A stretch of DNA of 55,877 nucleotides, from contig NZ_LAJC01000034.1 of NCBI RefSeq assembly GCF_000981225.1, positions 1 through 55,877 of the forward strand. The letters are read 5' to 3'. Made by a program: the position numbers and the translations under genes. The notes beneath the pieces are model-generated. The model had not been told where the DNA came from, did no database searches, and saw nothing but the letters and a program-made list of their open reading frames with translations. Numbering within the stretch: position 1 is the first letter of the stretch; the number at the start of each line of letters is the position of its first letter. Below, piece after piece: positions 20,201-28,270 of the stretch. The stretch is from Allosalinactinospora lopnorensis (lineage in GTDB: Bacteria; Actinomycetota; Actinomycetes; Streptosporangiales; Streptosporangiaceae).

Positions 20201-20540
20201 GCTTTCCCACGGAGGGTGGGCCACCGTCGTCACCGCGCGCAACGCCATCGAAGCGCGCGTTCTGATCACCGATCGGATGGCGCCGCTGCGGATACACGGC
20301 CGCACCGCCCACCAGATCGGGCTGCCCTACCACTGGGGGGACAACGGTTACTCGGTCGGGGACGCCGGCAATGAACTGTCGTCGATCGTCCTCGACGCCA
20401 ACGTGCACATCCAGGAGACCAAGGCGCTGACGGCCGACATCCGTCCCGGCCGGCGTCCCCGGGGGGCCGCCCGCACCGAGCTGGTGCGGACGTACCGGCA
20501 GCGCGCCGGCATCACCGACAAGACCGGCATGGAGGTGTGA
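17289..20540 (+). CDS. Formate dehydrogenase-N/O-type alpha subunit (Mo-bisPGD, cysteine form)
   Basis: Large catalytic subunit oxidising formate to CO2 and passing electrons to the beta iron-sulfur subunit. 1083 residues. One [4Fe-4S] cluster site is formed by C51, C54, C58 and C86 (CPFCAVGCGQ ... RGRLCPKG). The molybdenum ligand position reads NQARVCHSSTVAGLG, with Cys (codon 17853-17855, residue 189) where E. coli FdnG has selenocysteine. Further family blocks: HVDPRFSRTSALADLHVPIR, GNIGRPGGGIQALRGHASIQ, SHTEKSGTFTNTNRTLQWHD. ATG 17289 follows GGGGGAG; GTG 17277 is an in-frame alternative. No Tat signal is evident at the N-terminus, and the adjacent beta and gamma genes complete the enzyme. 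Confidence 0.93.
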   Translation: MGIRTWIESWPVYRQITGDDRSGRAAAAKSPHSRNLRARTATADRVVKSVCPFCAVGCGQNIYVRDDEVIQIEGDPDSPISRGRLCPKGAATLQLTTGPSRRHTVLYRPPHGRDWQELDLDTAMEMVADRVVRTRRETWQHEYDGLRVARTMGIASLGGAALDNEENYLIKKLMTALGVVQVENQARVCHSSTVAGLGTSFGRGGATTFMQDQQNSDCIVIEGSNYAEAHPVGFQWVMEAKARGAVVIHVDPRFSRTSALADLHVPIRAGTDIAFLGGIINHVISDEKYFRDYLLAFTNAASIVNEDFRDTEDLDGLFSGFSEEERVYDTHTWRYEGVDVAAAAGNRDQRYEERVKDAPSSRRSGRPEQQGAGGVAIGGDPREDPTLTHPRCVFQILKRHYARYTPETVEEVCGIPRDMFLRVCGHLTENSGRDRTSTFCYAVGWTQHTVGAQYIRAASILQLLLGNIGRPGGGIQALRGHASIQGSSDIPTLYNLLPGYIPMPHAREEQTLDDFIAVGAARKGFWSYMKAYTVSLLKSWWGDEATPENDFCFDYLPRLTGSHSAYDIVMEQMRGQCKGYFLMGENPAVGSANARVQRLGMANLDWLVVRDFSLVESATWWKDGPEIDSGELRTEDIGTEVFFFPAASHTEKSGTFTNTNRTLQWHDRAVPPRGDARSDLWFMYHLGRIIRERLAGSTDPADRPIQALTWDYPLDEEGEPSADAVLSEINGHDAEGRHLSTSTQLRDDGSTACGCWIYCGVYTDGVNQAARRRPASEQDWIASEWAWTWPANRHILYNRASADPDGNPWSPRKALVWWDAERARWTGHDVPDFQVGKAPDYRPPEGAKSVDALSGTDAFIMQSDGKGWLYAPAGLNDGPMPTHYEPQDTPFRNLLYSRQRNPARLTYPGENNRYHPDPETAGADVFPYVVTTYRLTEHFTAGGMSRWTPYLSELQPEFFCEVSPELAAERGLSHGGWATVVTARNAIEARVLITDRMAPLRIHGRTAHQIGLPYHWGDNGYSVGDAGNELSSIVLDANVHIQETKALTADIRPGRRPRGAARTELVRTYRQRAGITDKTGMEV

Positions 20541-20543
20541 CGC

Positions 20544-21461
20544 GTGGCCATCGACGAGCAACCCGCCGACCCGACCGCGGCGGGCCCCGGCGGCGGCCCG
20601 CCGCGCATGGGCTTCTTCACCGACACCAGCGTGTGCATCGGCTGCAAGGCGTGCGAGGTCGCCTGCAAGGAATGGAACATGATCCCCGAGGACGGCCTCG
20701 ACTTCACCGGGATGTCGTTCGACAACAGCGGCGGGTTGGGGGCTGACACATGGCGGCACGTCGCCTTCATCGAGCAGCGCGCGCCCTTAGGCTTTCAGGA
20801 GACCGGGGTCGGGCGCCCCGAGCGGGAACCGGTCGACCTGGGGATGCCCTCCTTCGAACGTCCCGGGGACTCCACCGGCGCCGACGAGCGCGGCGATTTC
20901 CGCTGGCTGATGTCCTCCGACGTGTGCAAGCACTGCACGAGCGCGGCCTGCCTGGACGTGTGCCCCACCGGTTCGCTGTTCCGCACCGAGTACGGCACCG
21001 TGGTCGTGCAGGAGGACATCTGCAACGGCTGCGGCTACTGCGTCCCCGCCTGCCCCTACGGTGTGATCGACCAGCGCAAGGGCGATGGGCGGGCCTGGAA
21101 GTGCACCCTGTGCTATGACCGGCTCGGCGACGGACTCGAACCGGCGTGCTCCAAGGCGTGCCCGACCGACTCGATCCAGTTCGGCGACCTCGACGAACTC
21201 CGGCAGCGGGCCGACGAACGCCTCGGAACCCTGCACGAGGCCGGCGTCTCCTCGGCGCGGCTGTACGGTGAGGACCCCGACGACGGGGTCGACGGTACGG
21301 GCGCGTTCTTCCTGCTGCTGGACGAGCCGGAGGTCTACGGACTCCCACCGGATCCGGTGGTGACCACCCGCGACCTGCCATCGATGTGGACCTATGCCGG
21401 CGCCGCCGCCCTGACACTGCTCGCCGGGGTGGGCGCGGCGTTCTTCGGGAGGCGGCGTTGA
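20544..21461 (+). CDS. Formate dehydrogenase beta subunit, four-cluster ferredoxin protein
   Basis: Electron-transfer subunit of 305 residues. Cysteine motifs for [4Fe-4S] clusters: CIGCKACEVACKEWN (about residue 32), CKHCTSAACLDVCP (about 130), CNGCGYCVPACPYG (about 163), CTLCYDRL and CSKACP (about 190-210). A single C-terminal transmembrane helix (AAALTLLAGVGAAFFGRRR) anchors it to the membrane, as in FdnH/FdoH. GTG start lies three bases after the alpha stop. It would link the alpha subunit to the NrfD-like gamma subunit. Confidence 0.93.
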   Translation: MAIDEQPADPTAAGPGGGPPRMGFFTDTSVCIGCKACEVACKEWNMIPEDGLDFTGMSFDNSGGLGADTWRHVAFIEQRAPLGFQETGVGRPEREPVDLGMPSFERPGDSTGADERGDFRWLMSSDVCKHCTSAACLDVCPTGSLFRTEYGTVVVQEDICNGCGYCVPACPYGVIDQRKGDGRAWKCTLCYDRLGDGLEPACSKACPTDSIQFGDLDELRQRADERLGTLHEAGVSSARLYGEDPDDGVDGTGAFFLLLDEPEVYGLPPDPVVTTRDLPSMWTYAGAAALTLLAGVGAAFFGRRR

Positions 21462-22507
21462 ACACCTCAGACGTGACCAAGCAGGGTGTCCGCGGCGCGC
21501 GCCCCGGACGCGAGGCGGTGACCGGTTCGGCCGCGGTGGCCGGCGGGGACCGGCGCGGCAGGCGCAGACGCGGGGAACGGGCGGTGGTCCCCGAGGCGGA
21601 GTTCCGTTCCTACTACGGGAAGCCGATCCTCAACCAGATCGTGTGGCAGGCCCCCGACATCGCCGGATACCTGTTCCTGGGCGGGCTCGCCGGAGCGTCC
21701 TCGACACTGGCCGCCGGCGCCGAGCTGACCGGCCGGCCGGCCCTGGCCCGGGCACTGAAGTACACCGCGCTGGGCGGGATCTCCGGTTCACTCGCGGCAC
21801 TCGTGCACGACCTGGGGCGGCCTGCCCGCTTCCTCAACATGCTTCGGGTGTTCAGGCCGACCTCGCCGATGAGTGTCGGTTCGTGGCTGCTGGTCGGCTA
21901 CGGGCCGCTGGCCGGGGCGGCGGCGGTGACCGGTGCCACCGGCCTGTTCCCGCGGATCGGTCGGGCGGCGACGCTCGGCGCCGGACTGGCCGGTCCGGCG
22001 GTCGCCTGCTACACCGCGCCGCTCGTCTGCGATACCGCGGTCCCGTCCTGGCACGAGGGATATCGCGAGATGCCGTTCGTCTTCGTGGGATCCGCGGCCG
22101 CCGCGGCCGGCGGTATGGGGATGCTCGCCGCCCCGGTGGAGCAGGCCGCCCCCGCGCGCCGTACCGCCGTGATCGGCTCCGTTCTGGAAACCGCGGCCGC
22201 CACGTACATGGAGCGCCGGATGGGCATGGTCGCCGAGCCGTACCGGCAGGGCCGCGGCGGTGCCCTGATGCGCGTGGCCAAGGCCCTGACGCTCGCGGGG
22301 GCCGCCGGAGCGCTTCTCGGCCACCGGAGCCGGGCGCTCTCGGCCGCCAGTGGGGCGGCGCTGCTGGCCGGATCGGCCTGCACGCGTTTCGGTGTCTTCT
22401 GGGCGGGCGTGCAATCGGCCGGGGAGCCCAAGTACACCGTCGTTCCGCAACGCCGGCGATTGGAGAAGCGCCGAGCAGACGGACACGGCGAACCGGGCGG
22501 GAGCTGA
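21458..22507 (+). CDS. NrfD/PsrC-type membrane subunit of the formate dehydrogenase
   Basis: A polytopic membrane protein of 349 residues, expected to reduce quinone with electrons from the beta subunit. Hydrophobic helices begin with IAGYLFLGGLAGASSTLAAG, followed by the family segment LVHDLGRPARFLNMLRVFRP and the next block TSPMSVGSWLL. TTG 21458 is the likely start: it follows GGGAGG by five bases and overlaps the beta stop as TTGA. The first 50 residues are basic and cytoplasmic. The presence of an NrfD-type subunit rather than a cytochrome b556 subunit means haem is not obviously required. Confidence 0.88.
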   Translation: MNTSDVTKQGVRGARPGREAVTGSAAVAGGDRRGRRRRGERAVVPEAEFRSYYGKPILNQIVWQAPDIAGYLFLGGLAGASSTLAAGAELTGRPALARALKYTALGGISGSLAALVHDLGRPARFLNMLRVFRPTSPMSVGSWLLVGYGPLAGAAAVTGATGLFPRIGRAATLGAGLAGPAVACYTAPLVCDTAVPSWHEGYREMPFVFVGSAAAAAGGMGMLAAPVEQAAPARRTAVIGSVLETAAATYMERRMGMVAEPYRQGRGGALMRVAKALTLAGAAGALLGHRSRALSAASGAALLAGSACTRFGVFWAGVQSAGEPKYTVVPQRRRLEKRRADGHGEPGGS

Positions 22508-22554
22508 TCCGAATCCCCTCCCAGCCGGTTCGCCCCGCTCGGGTGCGGGCCGGT

Positions 22555-24129
22555 TCAGCCACGCGGCCAGGGAGCCTGCTCCGGCGACCCGACCGGGGGG
22601 AGGGGAGCCTCGGGGCCGGTCTTCCGTTCGGGCGGGGGCGGTTCCGGTGCCGTCGGAGGACCGGTAGGGGCGGCCGGGGGCGGTGTCGGCGCCGACTGGT
22701 GGATGTCCGGTCGCAGTACCACCAGCCCCTCGGGTGCGAGTCGTCCGATCAGGCCGGTTCGCAGCCAGCCCTCCCGGAACGCCCGGCGTGTGGCCTCGGG
22801 TGCGTTCCAGTACCCGCGGAACACGGTGTCGCCCCGGACCTCCACTTCGTGGTCGGGGGAGACCCGTACCTGCACCGCCGGGATCGGCGACCGCACCGTG
22901 CCCCCAGGTCCCCCCGGGCTCTCGCCGCCGACGTTCAGAGTGAACGGCCCGGAGGTCTCCGGAAGCCCGAAACCCTGGACCACGGGCATTCCCACTCCGG
23001 TGTAGAAGTGGGCCAAGCGTTCGGGGATCTGGCCGGTGCACACGATGACCCTCGCCCGTTCGCCGAGACAGGAACGAACACGGGCGTACAGCCATTCGTG
23101 CATGGCGTGCGACAGGCGCCTCCACACCGCACGCCGCCCGCTCCTGCCGAACTCGACGGCGTGTTCCACCGCGGCGTTGAACGCCTTGAGGTTGTCCCAG
23201 CCGGGCTTGCTGGCCTTCTCCGCCTCGGCGGCCTCCTCGTTGGTGTAGACCTCCTCCAGAAAGGAGGGAGACGCCATCACGATCGTCGGCGCGAAGCGCT
23301 GGAGGTCCTCCTCCGGAGAAGAGGAGGGACCGGGCGGGAACCCCACGCGTACACCGGCCATGACGCAGGCGGTCAGCAGGCACTGGCCGAACACGCTGGC
23401 CGGGGACAGGGCCATGAGCACGCTCGCTTCGTCCGCGGGGATGGCGTTGAGCAGCGGACGTACTCGGCCGACCATGCTCGATGCGGAGGCGAGCAGGTTG
23501 CCGTGGGTGAGGACCACGCCCCGTGGGGCCGTCTTTCCGGTCGTGGGATGGGCTATGAGGGCGATGTCGTTGCGTGTGGCCTCCTGTCGGCGGGAGAGAA
23601 CGGCTGAGCGGTCCATGTAGACGCCGGTCTTCTTGATGGCCTCGATGCCGGGGTCCTTCCGGGGGCCGGAGGCGAGAGGGGCGTCGAGGTGCCACGCGCG
23701 AGTCAGGATGTGGAACTCGCGACGGAGCTGGGCCACCGCCCGGGAGTGGTGCGCCCTCTCCACGATCGCGGCGGCGGGCTGCGTGTCCCGGATGACGTGC
23801 TGCAGGTGCCCGGCCGAGGAGAAGGGTGAGACGGGGACGACCACGGCGCGCACCGCCCATGCCGCGAATGCGACCACGGCCCACTCGTAGCGTGCCCCGC
23901 AGGCCAGGATCAGGCGGTCGCCGGGGGCGATGCCCGTGGCTATGAGTCCTTTGGCGACCGCGGAGACGTCGATCAGGAAGTCCGTGGCGCTGACCCGGCA
24001 TTCTCCCGCCTCGGGGTCGAGCTCGAACCCTCCCTTGTGCCGCGCCGTTTTGAGGTCCTGGTACGGGAGGTCGCCGAGCCCCGTGAACAGCGATTCCTCG
24101 GGCAGCGGCGTTCCGCGTTTCTGCCGCAT
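22555..24129 (-). CDS. Degenerate AMP-binding acyl-CoA synthetase homologue, probably non-catalytic
   Basis: A 524-residue protein related to long-chain acyl-CoA synthetases over its N-terminal domain (FLIDVSAVAKGLIATGIAPG, YEWAVVAFAAWAV, LMALSPASVFGQCL). Key motifs are altered: the P-loop reads HPTTGKTAPRGVVLTHG instead of SGTTGxPKGV; YGLTE is GFGLPETSG; TGD is GWLRTGLIGRL, so the ATP-ribose Asp is Leu; and the C-terminal domain with the catalytic Lys is absent, replaced by a tail of Pro, Gly and acidic residues (TPPPAAPTGPPTAPEPPPPE). The frame is intact and codon use is normal, so it is under selection as something other than a ligase. ATG 24129 follows GAGGAG. It is convergent with the formate dehydrogenase. 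Confidence 0.7.
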   Translation of the reverse strand: MRQKRGTPLPEESLFTGLGDLPYQDLKTARHKGGFELDPEAGECRVSATDFLIDVSAVAKGLIATGIAPGDRLILACGARYEWAVVAFAAWAVRAVVVPVSPFSSAGHLQHVIRDTQPAAAIVERAHHSRAVAQLRREFHILTRAWHLDAPLASGPRKDPGIEAIKKTGVYMDRSAVLSRRQEATRNDIALIAHPTTGKTAPRGVVLTHGNLLASASSMVGRVRPLLNAIPADEASVLMALSPASVFGQCLLTACVMAGVRVGFPPGPSSSPEEDLQRFAPTIVMASPSFLEEVYTNEEAAEAEKASKPGWDNLKAFNAAVEHAVEFGRSGRRAVWRRLSHAMHEWLYARVRSCLGERARVIVCTGQIPERLAHFYTGVGMPVVQGFGLPETSGPFTLNVGGESPGGPGGTVRSPIPAVQVRVSPDHEVEVRGDTVFRGYWNAPEATRRAFREGWLRTGLIGRLAPEGLVVLRPDIHQSAPTPPPAAPTGPPTAPEPPPPERKTGPEAPLPPVGSPEQAPWPRG

Positions 24130-25254
24130 GCTCGACCACTCCTCCGTGCAGTCGGTATTCGTTAGCAGACCGTCCGTCTCCGCCGTGTGGCTGTGAAGAT
24201 TACGCGAGTGTCTCCCTGGTGGATAGGGGGCTGAGCCGAAGCCTAAACCGGTCGGATACTGATTCGTGAACCGGCGATGCGGGCTGGAGAGCTGTTCCAG
24301 TAAGAGCCGACGATACCGCGCCGCTGTTCCGGTAGTTACAGGGGGCGCCGGTAGAGCGAGATCGATGCCGTCAATCATTCAACCTCCGCGTGACCGGCCT
24401 CTTCGCCGGCCGAAGTCTCCCCGTCTTGCGTCGTAATCGAATTCCGTGGTACTGGATATATCCCATGTCCGCCCCCCGGGCGGATTTTCCAAGTGAGCGC
24501 GAAAGCGGCGGTCTGGAATCCACTTCCTTTCCGCTGTCATGCGAAAACAGGAGTTCAGAATGCTAGGGCGACAGGAGCCCGAGGGGCGCCGCGGTCCCCG
24601 CGCGAAGTGGGAGGGGCTGATGAGACGGGGCGCACGGACCGTCGGAGCCCGCGGAGCGGATCGGCGGGGCCGTCCCGGAGAGGCGGCGCGGCAGCGGACC
24701 CGCTCCGGTCCCACGCCGGTCCGGTACGGGGTCGGCACGCCGGCCCCTACCCGTGATCTGCGTTTTCGATTTCGCCGGCAGCGCGGAGCCGGCCGGCCCG
24801 GCTCCCACACCGCACACCAACGCCACTCCGCCGGTCCGGGAAGGCCCGCCCCGTCCGGCCATGCGCGACCATGGACGCCGCGACGGCGCCGATCCCCGAT
24901 GGCCGCGGAATCCGCGGGTTTTCCATATCCGCCGGCGGGGGCCGAACGGAACACGGCCTGGCCGTTTCGGGCACCACCGGGGCGGCGGCCGAATGGACGG
25001 TGACGCCCTCGTAGTTCCCGATCCTCCCGCCGACCCTCCACACCGAAAACTGCGGCGCGGACTCCCGGAGTCGGCGCGATCGGGGAAATCGCCCGCTCCC
25101 TCGCCGGTTCCGGGAATTCCTCCGAACCCGCGCCGGGCGTCCGCGTGTTTCCCGCGGCCGACAATGGCCTGACGACCCCGAGATCCCCGTACATTTTCTC
25201 CGGTGCAAATTCGCGCCGGCTTCGCGAAGCCCACTCCTCTGCAGAAAGTCTTCC
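24130..25254. other. 1.1 kb without a recognisable gene
   Basis: Long open frames exist on both strands because stops are rare at this GC content, but all have Arg/Pro/Gly-rich composition and no motif. Short AT-richer patches (24160-24260, 24420-24560) interrupt it. No strong palindrome found. Presumably contains the promoters of the flanking divergent genes. Confidence 0.5.
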
Positions 25255-26363
25255 ATGGCGGATCGAACTGGTAATCCGAACACCACTGCCCAACTCTCAC
25301 GCCGCGGTCTCCTCCGCGCGCGGACCCAGCGTTTCGGCGGTTATCTCGCCGGCATGGTGATGCCCAACATCGGGGCGTTCATCGCCTGGGGCCTGATCAC
25401 AGCGCTGTTCATCCCCACCGGCTGGTTCCCGAACGAGACGCTGGCCCAGATGGTCGATCCGATGATCACCATCCTGCTGCCCGTCCTGATCGGCTATACC
25501 GGCGGTCGGCTGGTACACGACCAGCGCGGCGGGGTCGTCGGCGCGGTGGCCGCCATGGGCGTGGCGGTGGGATCGGACGTCCCGATGTTCCTCGGTGCGA
25601 TGATCATCGGCCCGCTCACCGCGTACCTGGTCAAACTGTTCGACAATGCGGCGCAGTCACGGGTGCACGCCGGGTTCGAGATGCTGGTCAACAACTTCAG
25701 CGCCGGCATCATCGGCGGAGCCATGGCGGTGCTGGGCATGCGCGTGATCGGCCCCGTCGTGCAGGTCCTCACCCAGGCGCTCGGTCAGGGGGTCCAGTTC
25801 CTGATCGACCTCCAACTGCTGCCGCTCGTGTCGATCATCGTCGAGCCCGCCAAGGTGCTGTTCCTGAACAACGCCATCAACCACGGGATCCTCAGCCGTT
25901 GGGCGTGGCGAGCGCGGCCGAGGCCGGCAAGGCGATCGAGTTCATGATCGAGACGAACCCGGGCCCGGGACTGGGCATCCTGCTGGCCTGCATGTTCTTC
26001 GGTCCGAAGGTCAGCCGGGCCACCGCTCCGGGCGCGATCATCATCCACTTCTTCGGCGGGATCCACGAGATCTACTTCCCCTACCTCCTCGCCCAGCCCC
26101 GCCTGATCCTCGCCGCCATCGCGGGCGGCGCCGCGGGTGTCTCGGTGTTCCTGCTCACCGGTGCCGGACTGATCGCCACACCCTCGCCCGGCAGCATCAT
26201 CGCCTACATGGCCGTCACTCCCAGGGGAGAGCACCTGGCCGTACTCGCGGGCGTGTTCGCCGCGACCGCGGTGTCGTTCATCACGGCCTCTCTCCTGCTC
26301 GGCTTCGGTCGCTCGGAGCGGACGAAGGAAAAAACGAACAAGACATCGGAGGCACTGGCATGA
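25255..26363 (+). CDS. mtlA: PTS mannitol-type transporter subunit IIC (MtlA family), frameshifted
   Basis: Membrane channel component of a phosphotransferase system for mannitol or a similar polyol. It reads [20 protein letters not shown], then [40 protein letters not shown] and [12 protein letters not shown], all MtlA IIC signatures. The frame breaks at about 25896 (AGCCG where AGCCCG is expected); one added C gives INHGILSPLGV and continues to [16 protein letters not shown] and a final helix, about 369 residues in total. Unlike E. coli MtlA, the B and A domains are separate downstream genes, overlapped as ATGA. Most likely a sequencing error since all motifs remain. Confidence 0.87.
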
Positions 26364-26668
26364 GCACCATCAACGGATCCGACATCAAGAAGGTCATCGT
26401 CGCCTGCGACGCCGGGATGGGGAGCAGCGTCCTGCTCACCTCCCAGCTCACCCAGTCGCTCGGAGCCTACGACGTAACGGTCGAGCACGCGCCGGTCGAC
26501 CACATCCCCGCCGACACCGACGTGGTGCTCTGCCACTCCGCTCTCCTGGACCGCGCCCGCACCACGGTTTCGGACACGGTCGTCCTCGGCTTCAACATGT
26601 TCTTCGGCGACCCCGCGTTCATTCGGCTCGAACAGGCGATCAAAGCGGGTGAGCCACTTGCGGACTGA
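26360..26668 (+). CDS. PTS mannitol-type subunit IIB
   Basis: A 102-residue cytoplasmic phosphocarrier. The active-site Cys is in VIVACDAGMGSSVLLTSQL near residue 17, the MtlA-IIB pattern; the Gly-Ser loop that follows binds phosphate. It receives phosphate from IIA and passes it to the sugar bound to IIC. The start overlaps the IIC stop (ATGA) and its end overlaps the IIA start by 20 bases, so the three are translationally coupled. Confidence 0.88.
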   Translation: MSTINGSDIKKVIVACDAGMGSSVLLTSQLTQSLGAYDVTVEHAPVDHIPADTDVVLCHSALLDRARTTVSDTVVLGFNMFFGDPAFIRLEQAIKAGEPLAD

Positions 26669-27125
26669 TCTCGCGGTCGACCCGCGGGCGGTGCGGCTCG
26701 GCCGCACCGCCGCGGACAAGGCCGACGCCATCGACCAGTGCGGCCGACTCCTGATGGAGCTCGGCGCGGTGGAGCCGGGTTACCTGACCGCGATGCACGA
26801 GCGCGAGCACTCCCTCTCCACCTACGTCGGTGAGGGCGTCGCCATCCCGCATGGCACGGACGCCGCCCGGGCGCTGGTGAAGCGCACCGAGCTGGCGGTC
26901 ATCCAGTTCCCCCAGGGCGTGGACTGGGACGGCGCCCCGGTCGTGATCGCCATCGGCATCGCCGCCGGAGAGGAGGAGCACGTCGGCGTGCTCTCGGCGG
27001 TCGCGAGGACGCTGACCGATCCGCGCAGGGCGGAACGTCTGCGGGATGCGCCCGATGTCGCCACCGTCATCGACCTGCTCCGCCCGGCCGAGTCGGGAGA
27101 AGGAAGGGAGGACGGGTTCCCGTGA
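26649..27125 (+). CDS. PTS mannitol/fructose-type subunit IIA
   Basis: A 158-residue phosphocarrier of the fructose/mannitol IIA family. The phosphorylated His lies in STYVGEGVAIPHGTDAARAL, about residue 63-65. GTG start within the end of the IIB gene. The last residues overlap the dehydrogenase start as GTGA, so the transporter and first catabolic enzyme form one translational unit. Phosphate would come from HPr, whose gene is not in this window. Confidence 0.88.
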   Translation: MSHLRTDLAVDPRAVRLGRTAADKADAIDQCGRLLMELGAVEPGYLTAMHEREHSLSTYVGEGVAIPHGTDAARALVKRTELAVIQFPQGVDWDGAPVVIAIGIAAGEEEHVGVLSAVARTLTDPRRAERLRDAPDVATVIDLLRPAESGEGREDGFP

Positions 27126-28162
27126 AGGTCGCGCGCTTCTACGCGCCCGGCGACGTCCGCGTCGAGGAGGCCCCCGAGCCCGAAGCGGGACCGGGTGAGC
27201 TCAAGCTTCGGGTCCGTAACTGCTCCACCTGCGGCACCGACGTCAAGATCTACCGGCACGGTCACCACCACATCTCACCGCCGCGGGTCATCGGGCACGA
27301 GATCGCGGGCGAGATCGCCGAGGTGGGCGGCGGCGTGGCCGGTTGGGCCCCCGGTGACCGCGCACAGGTGATCGCGGCCATCCCGTGCGGCCGGTGTCTG
27401 TTCTGCCGCCGCGGCCGGCAGACCGTTTGCCCGGACCAGGAGTCGATGGGCTACCACTACGACGGCGGGTTCGCCGAGTACATGATCATCCCGACCGGGG
27501 TGCTCGCGGTGGACGGGGTGAACCGGATCCCCGGCGGTCTGGGATACGACGAGGCCTCCCTCGCCGAACCCCTCGCCTGCGTGCTCAACGGGCAGGAGAT
27601 CGTCGGCGTCGACAGCGGCGACACCGTGGTCGTGATCGGCGCCGGCCCGATCGGCTGCCTGCACGTCCGCCTGGCCCGGGCCCGCGGGGCCGAACAGGTC
27701 GTCCTGGTCGAGCTCGACCGCGGCCGGCTGGACATGTCAGCCGGTGCGGTCCAGCCCGACGCGGCCGTCTGCGGCTCCGAGACCGATGCCGTCGAGCAGG
27801 TCGAACGTCTCACTGATGGGCGCGGGGCCGACGTCGTCATCACCGCTGCGGCTTCCGGCCGCGCCCAGGAGGACGCCCTGCGGATGGTGGCGCGCCGCGG
27901 CCGGGTCAGTCTCTTCGGCGGGCTTCCCAAGGACGACCCGACCATCACGCTCGACTCCAACCTCGTGCACTACCGCGAGATCGCCGTCTTCGGCGCCAAC
28001 GGGTCCAGTCCCGCGCACAACCGGCGCGCCCTGGAGCTCATCGCCGCCGGAACGGTCGGGGCGGCGGATCTCATCACGGCGCGCATGCCGCTGACCGAAG
28101 TGCTCACCGCGATCGACACGGTGGCCTCCGCCTCGGCGATCAAGGTGACGGTCGAGCCGTGA
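27122..28162 (+). CDS. Zinc-dependent medium-chain polyol dehydrogenase
   Basis: A 346-residue alcohol dehydrogenase. Catalytic zinc region NCSTCGTDVKIYRHG (Cys about 37) and VIGHEIAGEIAEVGGGV; structural zinc loop PCGRCLFCRRGRQTVC; Rossmann motif VVVIGAGPIGCLHV. Members near this group act on sorbitol, galactitol-1-phosphate, threonine or similar polyols. Because it follows a mannitol-type PTS, it probably oxidises the imported polyol phosphate in place of MtlD, which is absent here. That is inference from context. Overlaps the IIA gene by four bases. Confidence 0.87.
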   Translation: MKVARFYAPGDVRVEEAPEPEAGPGELKLRVRNCSTCGTDVKIYRHGHHHISPPRVIGHEIAGEIAEVGGGVAGWAPGDRAQVIAAIPCGRCLFCRRGRQTVCPDQESMGYHYDGGFAEYMIIPTGVLAVDGVNRIPGGLGYDEASLAEPLACVLNGQEIVGVDSGDTVVVIGAGPIGCLHVRLARARGAEQVVLVELDRGRLDMSAGAVQPDAAVCGSETDAVEQVERLTDGRGADVVITAAASGRAQEDALRMVARRGRVSLFGGLPKDDPTITLDSNLVHYREIAVFGANGSSPAHNRRALELIAAGTVGAADLITARMPLTEVLTAIDTVASASAIKVTVEP

Positions 28163-28270
28163 ACACGCCCCCGTCCTGGCCGCGATAGGGGCGGCCGGGG
28201 AGGCGGCGACCGTGCCGCGGAACGGCCCGGCGGGCACCGGCTTCATGCTGCGGCGGCATCGTCCGGCCCC

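Noticed and set aside
18777-20759. 660-codon open frame on the minus strand, antisense to formate dehydrogenase
   Set aside because: Its sequence is the mirror of the conserved dehydrogenase codons, has no motifs, and arises from high GC at third positions.
24379-25293. 304-codon open frame on the minus strand in the gene-poor gap
   Set aside because: Composition is Arg/Pro/Gly-rich in all frames, with no hydrophobic core, ribosome site or family motif.
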